Shown here one piece after another: positions 48,106-60,327 of a DNA stretch of 64,000 bases. The notes below the pieces were generated by a model that was not told the origin of the DNA, did no database searches, and worked only from the letters and a program-made list of their open reading frames with translations. Position 1 is the first letter of the stretch. The number at the start of each line of letters is the position of its first letter. This stretch comes from Musa acuminata AAA Group (Eukaryota > Streptophyta > Magnoliopsida > Zingiberales > Musaceae), in the NCBI RefSeq assembly GCF_036884655.1, contig NC_088331.1:13111001-13175000 (forward strand), given 5' to 3'. The position numbers were made by a program, and so were the translations under genes.

Positions 48106-49765
48106 ATCTCCCCCCTTTTGATGATAACATCCAATCGATGATGGAGTTTAAACTAAACTCCCCCTATCAATATACCATAATTTCAATCATGAATTATATG
48201 CAATACGTTATATCATTACTTACATCATAAGTTCAAGTATTACATCTAAACTATCATACATAATAAAATTTTATTATACCATGAATGATCATCATCATAC
48301 CTTCTCCCCTTTTGTCATCAATAAAAAGAAGAAGTGCAACTAGTAAGTTTTTGAAATATGCAAGCTAGTAAGATAGCAAGTTTTGAACATGCAAGTTAGC
48401 AAGTTTAGCAATTCTTTGCTTCTTAAGATGGGCAAGATAGCACTTTTGTTTCTCTTGAGATTGCAAGCTAGCAATTCTTACTTCTATTTTGAGATAAGTT
48501 TATAAGTTTTAGATGGGCAAGATAGTAATTTTTACTTTCTTTTGCAATGTGCAAGCTAGCAATTTTTCTTTTCTTTGCGATGTGCAAGCTAGTAGACTTT
48601 CTCCTCCTTTGTTATTGTCAAAGAGAAGGGAAGAATACAATAGTATAATTTTTCTCCCTTTTTTACATCAATGATTCAATCGTATCAGGAGATATACAAA
48701 TTATAAATACAAGGCAATTGTACATAATAAAATTTAAGTCATAAATATTAAGAAGTCAAGTGACATATCATAGTTAATTTGAATACATCTCTTCTTTAGT
48801 TAAAGTAAAAAATCTTGATTTATAGAAAACTCAATTCATAAAAATTAAGAAATCAAAATCATGATCCGAAAAATATATAAGAAGAATTAATGCATTTAGA
48901 AGATTTAACATGCCTAAGTTTAAAACTGAGAAATCAAAATAAAAATCATGATTCATTTGGATAAATCAAATAGTGAAAAAGGAGAATCATAGTAAACAAT
49001 CTTGATTCATAAAAATCTCAAGTTATAATTATCAAGGAATCAAGATCATGATTTGGATAAAACTCATTCAAATTCAAATTGCCAAATCATCAAAATCACT
49101 TTCAAGAGATTCAAAATAATATAAATAGATTTATCAATCTCTTATTGAAAAATCAATAAGATAGTGATAGAGAATTTTTTAAGAAAAATACATTCCCTTT
49201 TTATATGTTTCAATTTATATGATTTATTTCACATAAACATTTCTTTACCTTTTATGCCAAATAAAAACATGCATCATCGTTTAAAACCAAAAAAGTAAAT
49301 TTCATCATAAAAATCATCATTATTAATAAACCATAAATCACAAAAATCATCATTACTTCAAATCATCATGCATAATTAAATCATTAAATCATCAAGCATG
49401 ATTTCATTAAACAAAAAGTATTTTCAATCAAAATCATTTTGTTTCAGCTAGTGAGCTTTGTGAAGTGTGTTGGATCTTCGGTCATAAGCCTTTAACATCC
49501 ACTATCAAAATTTTATTTTTGCACCTAGCTTTTGATTGTAGAGATATCTACAAGAAAGTTGGGTTTCCTTTAGGTACCCATGTAACTTTCAGTCCTTCAC
49601 AGTTGGATCTATCTATTTTAATTTTTGACATTATGATAGTCATGGTTCCTTAAGTCATACTTTTTAAGTGAATATTTAAAAGCAAAATAACCATATCTAC
49701 CATAAAAATTACATTTATTTTCATGGAAATCATGTAATATGGGTCCTTTAACGAAGATAGTTGGC
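48106..49765 (-). pseudogene. E3 3' interior with protease remnant
   Basis: Next to the LTR come the polypurine complement and the GCTAGC repeat zone (48345-48605). The far end (49440-49765) read on the minus strand gives a decayed zinc knuckle (CNFYGRYGYFAFKYSLKK) and then FDSGC, a stop, and RLMTEDPTHFTKLTS. This matches the copia protease start DSGCSRHMTGD. Coding similarity ends there and is followed at once by non-coding sequence. This shows that the family derives from an autonomous copia element that lost everything after the protease start. Confidence 0.7.
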
Positions 49766-49770
49766 TTTTG

Positions 49771-51116
49771 TATTAGGAACGAGTCAGCACTAAAGGGGTG
49801 GGGTGGGAGGGGGGGGGGGGGGGGGGGGGGGGGTGGGTGGGTGAATTAGTACAGTGGATAAAAGTGTCGGTATAAAATATCTTCATACGATAAATATCGA
49901 TTTCGATGAAAACCATTTCGGAGAGATGTTAACTTGAAAGCATTTTCATAAGGTAGTAAAAGCAGTAGGAAAGTTAAGTAGTTTGCAATAAAGATAAATT
50001 TCTCAAATATAAATGTAAACCGTTTTATAGTGGTTCGGTCGTCGTGACCTGCATCCATTCCCGATTCCACTTATGTCGAGGCCATCGACATCCACTAATG
50101 GTCTTCCTTCAATAGACAAAGACCAACCATCTTCTTACAATTCTATTCTCCTTTTGATAGACTCAGGAGAAAACCTTTACAAGTTTCACACCTCTATTAG
50201 AATGAACTATAAACTTAAGAGATGGAGGGGAACACTCAACACTTTTTAAGCTTTTTCAACTCTTTTTCGTCAAGGATTCTTTCCCCATTTCTACCCAATT
50301 CTTGTTATTATAAACAGAAAAGAGTGGGGTATTTATAGGCCCCAAATGGATTCAAACTTAGAGCCCAAAATTCAAATCCTCGAGATTTCGGGGTACGGGC
50401 GGTACCACCGCCTACAACCTAACACTGGGTGGTACTATCGCCTAGTCTGATAGTATTACCATCTGGGAGACTGTGTCTAGGTGGTACCACCATCTAGACT
50501 GGTGATACCACTGCCTGACAGCCTCAAAGACTAGGTTTTTTGAGTTTTCCAACTCACAAGCGGTTCCACCGCCTATTCTAGTGGTGCCACCGCTTGACCC
50601 AACTTTTGGGTCACTGAATGGGCCTCCCAATGAGCCCAAATCATTCTCAATTAAGGCCCAATTGGCTCCTAATTGAGTTAATATGATTACACCAAAAGCT
50701 AACTTAATTAGCCCCTTAAATTGCCTCGATCTTAGACATATGATTTGAAAGCATGATCCTTTGCCTAGCATGTCATTGGTTCATCCGGCACTCGTCTGAT
50801 ACTTCGGCACATCATCCTCTTTTGTAGCCTTTTGCCTAATTGGTATGTTGACCTCCACAACTTCGATCTCCATAGTGCAATGTCTGCTCCTTCGGCCCGA
50901 TGCCCAAATTCATGGCACGAGTCTTCTGCCGACACGTCGATCGATTGTCCGGCCCAACGTCCAATCTTCTGACATGTTCACTCTAGTCCAATATGATTCT
51001 TCTTACTTTAATCAATTTGTCTCTCCTTGATCAAAGCTAGTCCTGCAGCACTTAAAAACATAGATTAGATCACAAACTCATCAATTGATTTCATCATTAA
51101 AATCCGAGATTCAACA
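49771..51116 (-). mobile_element. E2 3' LTR, 1346 bp
   Basis: Runs (plus-strand reading) from TATTAGGAACGAGTC through a 25-base G-run (49809-49833) to GAGATTCAACA, followed by the polypurine complement ATCTCCCCCTTTTT. TATA box complement at 50331-50338. Confidence 0.88.
49809..49833 (+). repeat. 25-base G homopolymer in LTR-A
   Basis: An uninterrupted run of G flanked by GGGTGGGA and TGGGTGGG. The same position in other LTR-A copies has C/G runs of different lengths (19 at 42393-42411, 13 near 57853-57865, 7 at 60351-60357). The length may be affected by slippage or sequencing error. Confidence 0.85.
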
Positions 51117-54100
51117 ATCTCCCCCTTTTTGATGATGGTAACCAATTGATGACGGAGTTAGCCTTAACTCCCCCGATAAATATGTCATATTGATAGAACT
51201 TTGAATTCAAGTTAAGAAAAATTTAATCATGAAATCATTATGAGTCCAAGCAATATAAAATCATGCATAATCAATTTTTCAATCCATTATTTCATGCATG
51301 ATCATCAACATAACTTCTCCCCCATTGTCATCAACAAAAAGAAGTGCAACTAGCAAGTTTTTGATATATAATTTCAAATCATTATATAATTTCATCATTG
51401 TATATATCATTATACAAGCTAGTAATTTTCTTTCTTCTCTTTTGAGAAGTGCAATTTTTTTCTTTTTTTGCAAAGTGCAAGCTAGCAAAATTTCATATCA
51501 TTTTACAACATGCAAGCTAGCAACAATTTTGAGTTTTGCAAGTTTGTAAATTTTGCTAGATGTGAAACTTAGCATGTTTTCTTTTCTTTACGATGTTCAA
51601 ACTAGCAAGTTTTTGAATACGAGACAGTAAATAGCAAGTTTAGAACATGTATGCTAGCAAGTTTTTCACATATGAAAGTTGGCACAATTTTTGCATCTTT
51701 TGAGATGCGCAAGATAGCACTCTTGCTTATCTTAAGATTGCAAGCTAACAAGTTTTTGGTGATGTTCAAGATAGCAAGTTCTTTCTTCTCTTTTGAGATG
51801 TTCAAGCTAGCAATTTTGCTTCTACTTGGGATGTGCAAACTAGCAATTCTTGCTTCTCTTTTGAGTTGAGCAAACTAGTAAGTTTTAGATATACAAGCTA
51901 GTAAAATAGTAAGTATTACATCAAGCAAGCTAACAAATTTTGCACCATGCAAGCTAGCAAATTTTACATCATTTTAGAACATGCAAGCTAGTTATTTCTC
52001 TCCCTTTGTTATTGGCAAAAAGGAGAATCATTCAACAATGCAAGTGTTTGAAAGCATATCAAGTATGTTTTACACCAATTTATCTAAGCTAGCAAAACTA
52101 TCTCCCTTAATAAGTAAAACTTTTCCTATTATATCATTTTTCAAATCATTACATGAAATATATCAAGAAAAATTAACTTAGTGATGAGGTATAGAATTCA
52201 TGAAGACAAATTACGACTATCAAAAGATAAATTATGATTCTTTTTGGATGACTCAAATAACGAAAAGAAGAATCATAGTAAATAATCTTAATTCATAAAA
52301 AAAATCTCATGTTATAATTTTAAACATTCACAAGAAAAGTTATGATTTATTTGACCAAAAAAATTATCGATTCATGCATTTGACTAAATATTTTTTAAAC
52401 TATCATCACATCAACTCATCATTTACAATATCAAAATGTAAAATAATCAAACATTAAACAAACAATTATTTTCAAAATATTCATCATTATTTTTAACTCA
52501 TTCAATTTGTCAAATCAACAAAGTCACTTCTAAGAGATTCAAAATAAAATAAAGAGATTTATCAATCTCTCTAATTGCAAGTGATTTCCTTTCTCCCCTT
52601 TGTCATTGTAAATAAAAAAGAAGATTTTTTAATGGTGCAATTTATTTTTTTCTTACATAATGCTCTAAGCATCACATAAATACAAATGTAATCATATGAA
52701 AATCATGACATGAAAGATATTAATATCAAATCATGAATGCCACAAGACATGATTTATTTCAACAAATCTCTTTTTTTTATATATAAATGATAAAAAGAAA
52801 TATAGGAGATCAAATGATATAATATCTTGATTCATGCATAAGAAATCTCAAGTTATAAATCTCGAAAAGCTAAGATAAAGCTCATTCAAATTCAAATTAT
52901 CAAATCATCAAAATTACTTTTAAGAGATTCAAATGACATAAACAACTTTATTAATCTCTTAGTGAAAAAATCGATAAGATAGAGAAAAGAAATTTTCAAG
53001 AAAAATACTTTTATCTTTTTAGTTGTTTCAATTCATGTGATTTATTTTGTAAAAGAATGCCAAACATACATCAACGTTTAAAACTGAAAAAGAACTTTCA
53101 TTACAATAAAGATCGATAATCCATAAATCACAAAAATCATCATAAATAATTTTGAAATATAAAACCATTAAAAATGTCGGTATAAAATATCTTCATACGA
53201 TAAATATCGATTTCGATTAAAACCTTTTCGGAGAGATGTTAACTTGAAAGCATTTTCATAAGGTAGTAAAAGCAGTAGGCAAGTTAAGTAGTTTGCAGTA
53301 AAGATAAATTGCTCAACTATAAATGTAAACTGTTTTATAGTGGTTCGGTCGTCGTGACCTGCATTCATTCCCGATTCCTCTTATGTCGAGGCCATCGACA
53401 TCTACTAATGGTCTTCCTTTAATAGACAAAGACCAACCATCTTCTTACAATTCTATTCTCCTTTTGATAGACTCAGGCGAGAACCTTTACAAGTTTCACA
53501 CCTCTCTTAGAATGAACTATAAACTTAAGAGATGGTGGGGAACACTCAACACTTTTTAAGCTTTTTCAACTCTTTTTCGTCAAGGATTCTTTCCCCATTT
53601 CTACCCAATTCTTGTTATTATAAACAAAAAAGAGTGGGATATTTATAGGCCCCAAATGGATTCAAATTTAGAGCCCAAAATTCAAATCCTCGAAATTTCG
53701 AGGTACGGGCGGTACCACCGCCTACAGCCTAACACTGGGTGGTACTATCGCCTAGTCTGATAGTATTACCATCTGAGAGACTGTGTCTAGGTGGTACCAC
53801 CATCCAGACTGGTGATACCACTGCCTGACAGCCTCAAAGACTAGGTTTTTTGAGTTTTCCAACTCACAAGCGGTTCCACCGCCTATTCTAGTGGTGCCAC
53901 CGCTTGACCCAACTTTTGGGTCACTGAATGGGCCTCCTAATGAGCCCAAATCAATCTCAATTAAGGCCCAATTGGCTCCTAATTGAGTTAATATGATTAC
54001 ACCAAAAGCTAACTTAATTAGCCCCTTAAATTGCCTCGATCTTAGACATATGATTTCAAAGCATGAATCCTTTGCCCGGCATGTCATTGGTTCATCTGGC

Positions 54101-56491
54101 ACTCGTTTGATCCTTCGGCACATCATCCTCTTTTGTAGCCTTTTGCCTAATTGGTATGTTGACCTCCACAACTTCGATCTCCATAGTGCAATGTCTGCTC
54201 CTTCGGCCCGATGCCCAAATTCATGGCACGAGTCTTCTGCCGACACGTCGATCGATTGTCCGGCCTAACGTCCAATCTTCTGTCATGTTCACTCTAGTCC
54301 AATATGATTCTTCTTGCTTTAATCAATTTATCTCTCCTTGATCAAAGCTAGTCCTACATCACTTAAAAACGTAGATTAGATCACAAACTCATCAATTGAT
54401 TTCATCATTAAAATCCGAGATTCAACAATCTCCCCCTTTTTGATGATGGTAACCAATTGATGACGGAGTTAGCCTTAACTCCCCCGATAAATATGTCATA
54501 TTGATAGAACTTTGAATTCAAGTCAAGAAAAATTTAATCATGAAATCATTATGAGTCCAAGCAATATAAAATCATGCATAATCAATTTTTCAATCCATTA
54601 TTTCATGCATGATCATCAACATAACTTCTCCCCCTTTGTCATCAACAAAAAGAAGTGTAACTAGCAAGTTTTTGATATATAATTTCAAATCATTATATAA
54701 TTTCATCATTGCATATATCATTATACAAGCTAGTAATTTTCTTTCTTCTCTTTTGAGAAGTGCAATTTTTTGCTTTCTTTGCAAAGTGCAAGCTAGCAAA
54801 ATTTCATATCATTTTACAACATGCAAGCTAGCAACAATTTTGAGTTTTGCAAGTTTGTAAATTTTGCTAGATGTGAAACTTAGCATGTTTGCTTTTCTTT
54901 ACGATGTTCAAACTAGCAAGTTTTTTAATACGAGACAATAAATAGCAAGTTTAGAACATGTATGCTAGCAAGTTTTTCACATATGAAAGTTGGCAAAATT
55001 TTTGCATCTTTTGAGATGCGCAAGATAGCACTCTTGCTTATCTTAAGATTGCAAGCTAACAAGTTTTTGGTGATGTTCAAGATAGCAAGTTCTTTCTTCT
55101 CTTTTGAGATGTTCAAGCTAGCAATTTTGCTTCTACTTGGGATGTGCAAACTAGCAATTCTTGCTTCTCTTTTGAGTTGGGCAAACTAGTAAGTTTTAGA
55201 TATACAAGCTAGTAAGATAGCAAATTTTACATCAAGCAAGCTAACAAATTTTGCACCATGCAAGCTAGCAAATTTTACATCATTTTAGAACATGCAAGCT
55301 AGTTATTTCTCTCCCTTTGTTATAGGCAAAAAGGAGAATCATTCAACAATGCAAGTGTTTGAAAGCATATCAAGTATGTTTTACACCAATTTATCTAAGG
55401 TAGCAAAACTATCTCCCTTAATAAGTAAATCTTTTCCTATTATATCATTTTTCAAATCATTACATGAAATATATCAAGAAAAATTAACTTAGTGATGAGG
55501 TATAGAATTCATGAAGACAAATTACGACTATCAAAAGATAAATTATGATTCTTTTTGGATGACTCAAATAACGAAAAGAAGAATCATAGTAAATAATCTT
55601 AATTCATAAAAAAAATCTCATGTTATAATTTTAAAAATTCACAAGAAAAATTATGATTTATTTGACCAAAAAAATTATCAATTCATGCATTTGACTAAAT
55701 ATTTTTTAAACTATCATCACTTCAACTCATCATGCACAATATCAAAATGTAAAATAATCAAACATTAAACAAACAATTATTTTCAAAATATTCATCATTA
55801 TTTTTAACTCATTCAATTTGTCAAATCAACAAAGTCACTTCTAAGAGATTCAAAATAAAATAAAGAGATTTATCAATCTCTCTAATTGCAAGTGATTTCC
55901 TTTCTCCCCTTTGTCATTGTAAATAAAAAAGAAGATTTTTTAATGGTGCAATTTATTTTTTTCTTACATCAATGCTCTAAGCATCACATAAATACAAATG
56001 TAATCATATGGAAATCATGACATGAAAGATATTAATATCAAATCATGAATGCCACAAGACATGATTTATTTCAACAAATCTCTCTCTTTTTCTTTTATAA
56101 ATGATAAAAAGAAACATAGGAGATCAAATGATATAATATCTTGATTCATTCATAAGAAATCTCAAGTTATAAATTTCGAAAAGCCAAGATAAAGCTCATT
56201 CAAATTCAAATTATCAAATCATCAAAATTACTTTTAAGAGATTCAAATGACATAAACAACTTTATTAATCTCTTAGTGAAAAAATCGATAAGATAGAGAA
56301 AAAGAAATATTCAAGAAAAATGCTTTTATCTTTTTAGTTGTTTAAATTCATGTGATTTATTTTATAAAAGAATGCCAAACATACATCAACGTTTAAAACT
56401 GAAAAAGAACTTTCATTATAGCAAAGATCGATAATCCATAAATCACAAAAATCATCATAAATAATTTCGAAATATAAAACCATTAAAAATG
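49867..56491 (-). repeat. Tandem duplication of about 3.3 kb within E2
   Basis: 49867-53175 and 53176-56491 are direct copies. Each contains most of the 3' LTR (lacking its outer ~96 bp in the second copy) and about 2.06 kb of 3' interior. The junction at 53175/53176 joins CATTAAAAATG (interior) to TCGGTATAAAATATC (LTR). The unit borders share AAAA-TG (AAAAGTG at 49860-49866, AAAAATG at 53169-53175 and 56485-56491). The copies differ by a few percent in the LTR part and less in the interior. Confidence 0.92.
53176..54427 (-). mobile_element. Second, truncated copy of the E2 3' LTR
   Basis: Starts inside the LTR at TCGGTATAAAAT and runs to GAGATTCAACA. Made by the tandem duplication, not by insertion, because no LTR terminus or target duplication is present at 53175. 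Confidence 0.9.
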
Positions 56492-56819
56492 ATTTCAAAT
56501 CATCATTATGCATCATTAAATCATCAATTATGATTTCATTAATCATAAAATATTTTTAAATAAAATTGAAAAGCAATACGAAAATCATTAAGATATACAT
56601 TAATGCTTTAAAAACATATATAGGATTTATCTTAAGCATTAGATTTAGGTCTAACATTTTGTTCCTTTATCATAAAGCATATAATTTTCATGATTGTTTT
56701 CAAAATTACTAGAAGGATAAGCATGATTCCTAAATATATATTTTTTAATTTTTATCATGCAACTAAAAAAATTATAAATAATTTTTCTAAACTAATTTAA
56801 GAACAACTTATGAAATACA

Positions 56820-57779
56820 TCATGTAATTTCAAAATAAAGCAAAGGAGTTTCATTTGAGTTGTTTACCTCATTGTCGAGAGTCATCAAAGCGAAGTTTGT
56901 CATTTCATCTTCATCAGTTTGCTCCTCATCATTGGATGATCCATCCCAAGGTACTTCCTTATTCTTGCATTCATAGCAAGTAGTTACGTTTTTTTTAAGT
57001 TTATTTTTGTTCTTTGATTCTTGTTTTAAAATTTTTTTAAGTTTTATTGTGAGAAGTTCAAGTTCATCATCACTTGAGCTTTCGCTCGAGTCATCTTCTA
57101 ATGTTCTAAGTGCAAAATCCTTCCTTGTCTTTGGAAGGTAGTTCTCAAGCTCTTCATGAGCATTGTAAGTCATCTCATAGGTCATTAGTGACTCGATAAG
57201 TTCTTTGAGAGGAAACTTATTTAAATCCTTGACCTCTTGAATGACCGTTATTTTAGAATCCCAATTTTTAGAAAGAGATCATAAAATTTTGTTCACAAGT
57301 TTAAGGTTCGAAAAACTTTTACCAAAAGCTTTTAGACTATTGACAACATCCGTAAAATGGGTGTATATGTCTCTAATAGTCTCGCTTGGTTCCATTCGAA
57401 ATAACTTAAAATCATGCATCAAAATATTAATCTTTGAATCTCTAACTCTACTAGAGCCTTCGTGTATGATTTTAAGAATGTGCCAAATATCGAAGGCTGT
57501 TTCGCAAGTAGAAACCCGATTAAACTCATTTTTGCTCAAAGCATAAAATAGAGTGTTAATAGCTCTAGCATTCAAAAAAAAAGTTTTCTTCTCCAAATCA
57601 TTCTATTCATTCATTAGAGTAGAAGACTTTTGAAAGCCGTTTTCAATGATATTCCATAAGTTTAAATCTAAGGAAAATAAGAAAACTCTCATCTAAGTTT
57701 TCCAATAAGTATAGTCCGTCCCATTGAAAATAGGAGGACGAACGATAAAAAAACCCTCTTGAATTTCAAAAAGAGCCAT
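56820..57779 (-). pseudogene. E2 gag remnant
   Basis: Minus-strand ATG at 57779 gives MALFEIQEGFFIVRPPIFNG then DYTYWKT and a stop. The following frames (57596-57279 and 57185-56820) encode the UBN2-type gag core (MEPSETIRDIYTHFTDVVNS, SNLKLVNKIL) and an acidic/Lys-rich C-terminal part with SSESSSDDELELLTIKLKK and TTCYECKNKEVPW. The part after about 56820 is non-coding. Three or more stops make it non-functional, yet it is the best preserved gag of the three nested elements. Confidence 0.85.
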
Positions 57780-57829
57780 TTCTCTTGAGTATTAAACCAA
57801 ATGAGAAATAACGTAACTTTGATACCAAC

Positions 57830-59111
57830 TGTTAAGAATAAGTCGGCACTAAGGGGGGGGGGGGGTGAATTAGTGCAGCGGATAAAAGTGTTAGTTTAAA
57901 ATATCTTCGTATGATAAAAACCAATTTTGATGAAAACCATTTTGGAGAGATGTTAACTTGAAAGCATTTCATAAGATAGTAAAAGCAGTAGACAAGTTAA
58001 GTAGTTTATAGTAAAGATAAATTGCTCAAATATAAATGCAAACAGTTTTATAGTGGTTCGGTCATCGTGACCTACATCCACTTCTGATTCCTCTTCCGTC
58101 GACGCCACCGGCATCACTAACGGTCTTCCTTCAATAAGCGAAGACCAACCACCTTATTACAACTCTATTCTTCTTTTGACATGCTTAGGAGAGAACCTTT
58201 ACAAGTTTTACACCTCTCTTAGAATGAACTATAATCTCTAAGAGGTGGAGGGGAACACTCAACACTTTTCAAGAATTTTCAACTCTTTTTCGTCAAGGAT
58301 TATTTCCTCATTTCTATCTAATTCTTGTCATTCTAAGCAAGAAAGAGTGGGGTTTTTATAGGCCTCAAATAGATTCAAATTTAGAGCCTAAAATTCAAAT
58401 CCTCGGGGTACGGGCGATATCACCGCCTACAACCTGACACTGGATAGTACTATCGCCCAGTCTGGTAGTTCTATCACTTGGGAGATTGAGTCTAGGTGGT
58501 ACCACTGCCTAGACTAGTGGTACCACCGCCTGACAGCCTCGAAGATCAGGTTTTTTTAGTTTTCCAACTCATAGGAAGTTCCACCGCCTGACCTAATTTT
58601 TGGGTCACTGAATGAGCTTCCCAATGAGCCCAAATTAGTTCCAATTAAAGCCCAATTGGCCCCTAATTGAGTTAGCATGATTACACCAAAAGCTAACTCA
58701 ATTAGCCCCCTAAACTATTTTGATCTTAGACATATGATTACAAAGCATGAATCCTTTGTCTGGCATGTCATTGGTTCATCCGGTACTCGTCCGATCCTTC
58801 GGCGCATCGTCCTCTTTTGCAGCCTTTTGTCCATTCGGCATGTTGACCTCCACAACTTCGATCTCCTTGGCGTAATGTCCGATCCTTCAACCCGGTGCTC
58901 GAATTCACGACATGAGTCTTCTGCTGACACGTCAACCGATCCTTCGGCCCGACATCCAATATTTTGATATGTTCATTCCGGCCCAATATGATTCTTTCTG
59001 CTTTAATCAATTTACCTCTCCTTGATCGAAGCTAGTCCTGCATCACTCAAAAATGCAGATTAGATCATAAACTCATCAATTGATTTCATTATCAAAATCT
59101 GAGATTCAACA
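57830..59111 (-). mobile_element. E2 5' LTR, 1282 bp
   Basis: Outer end GAGATTCAACA at 59111, inner end TGTTAAGAATAAGTCGG at 57830. Next to it is GATACCAA, the primer-binding site complement (57821-57828). TATA-like TTTTTATA at 58353-58360. By eye it differs from the 3' LTR far more than the two tandem copies differ from each other. Confidence 0.87.
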
Positions 59112-59224
59112 TTTTGTCTGAGTGTTACTCAGAAAGCCAATTCCTTCCTTTTAACGAATATAACTCTTATTGGTAAGAATCATATTTAAATATTTCCATC
59201 AATTTTAAATTTATCTAATGTTTG

Positions 59225-60280
59225 TTATAATAATAAAATTTTCTTTTTGCATGAATCTAATTCTTTACATTTAGTGCAAGAGATTAATATGCAATTATAA
59301 TGCTCATTTTTAAAATTTTTAAATTCATTAGAAAGAGAAGCATGATCTTTTTTTAGTAATTTATAATTTTTACCAACTAATTTAAATTTATCATACAAAT
59401 TATTGAATGCATTAAATAATTCATTGTAAGGAAAAGACATTTCGGTTGAGTCATTTATCTTGTCGTCAAGAGCTATTAAGGCGTAGTTCACCACCTTGCC
59501 TTTGTTGGTTTGCTTCTCATCTTCGGATGAGCTTGATTCATCCTAAGTTATCTTAAGTGATTTCTTCTTTTTTTTAAATTTTTTTAAGTTTATTTTTATT
59601 TTTTGATTCTTGTTTTATGAACCTTTTAAATTTACTTGTGAGGAGTTCAAGGTAATCATCACTTGAGATTTCGCTCAAGTGGTCTTATTTTGTTCTAAAT
59701 ATTAAATCCTTCTTATTTTTTGGAAGGTTATTCTCAAGTTCATCATATACTATACATACTATTTTATAGGTCATCAAAGATCCGATAAGTTCTTTAAGCG
59801 GAAAGTTATTTAGGTCATTTACTTCTTGTATTGCCATTACTTTAGGATCCCAACTTTTGGAAGGGATCTTAGAATCTTGTTTACAAGTTTGAGATTAGAA
59901 AAATATTTGTTAAGAGCTTTCTAGCCATTAATGACATTTGTAAAATGGGTGTACATGTCAATAATGGTTTCGCTTGGCTTCATTCGAAACAATTCAAAAT
60001 TATGCATCAAAAGATTTATTTTAGACTCTTTAACTCTATTCGTGCCTTCATGAGTTACTTCTAGTGTATGCCAAATCTCATATGATGTTTTATATGAAGA
60101 AATACAATTAAACTCATTTTTGTTCAAAGTACAAAATAGAGCATTCATAGCTCTAGCATGATTTTTTCTCCAAAGCAAGAAAACTCTCATTCGAGTTTTT
60201 CAATATGTGTAGTCCGTCCTATTGAACATAGGAGGATGAATGATAGAGTGACTTTCTTGAAATTTGATAAAATTGATTTC
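59225..60280 (-). pseudogene. E3 gag remnant
   Basis: Frame 60190-59921 has MNALFCTLNKNEFNCISSYK and KPSETIIDMYTHFTNVING. Frame 59494-59225 has a coiled-coil-like part, NAFNNLYDKFKLVGKNYKLL, followed by KEHYNC-like cysteine residues. The original start codon near 60270 is ATC. Frames between are shifted. The reading continues into 49765 across E2. Confidence 0.82.
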
Positions 60281-60327
60281 TCTTAAGTGTTTAATTAAAT
60301 GAGAAAAACCTTGGCTCTGATACCAAT

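Larger units (their letters stand above)
49771..59111 (-). mobile_element. E2: family A element inserted in the E3 interior
   Basis: 5' LTR 57830-59111, gag 57779-56820, non-coding 3' interior, 3' LTR 49771-51116. A perfect target duplication TTTTG lies at 49766-49770 and 59112-59116. The element is 9341 bp because 3.3 kb of it is tandemly duplicated; without this it would be about 6.0 kb. No RT, integrase or RNase H is found. Confidence 0.9.

Noticed and set aside
49465..49653. Plus-strand 62-residue frame in the E3 interior
   Set aside because: The opposite strand carries the zinc knuckle and protease remnant, so this is a shadow frame.
53176..54427. A separate family A insertion at 53.2-54.4 kb
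   Set aside because: No LTR outer end and no target duplication at 53175; the stretch matches 49867-51116 in order with its downstream interior, so it is the second copy of a tandem duplication.
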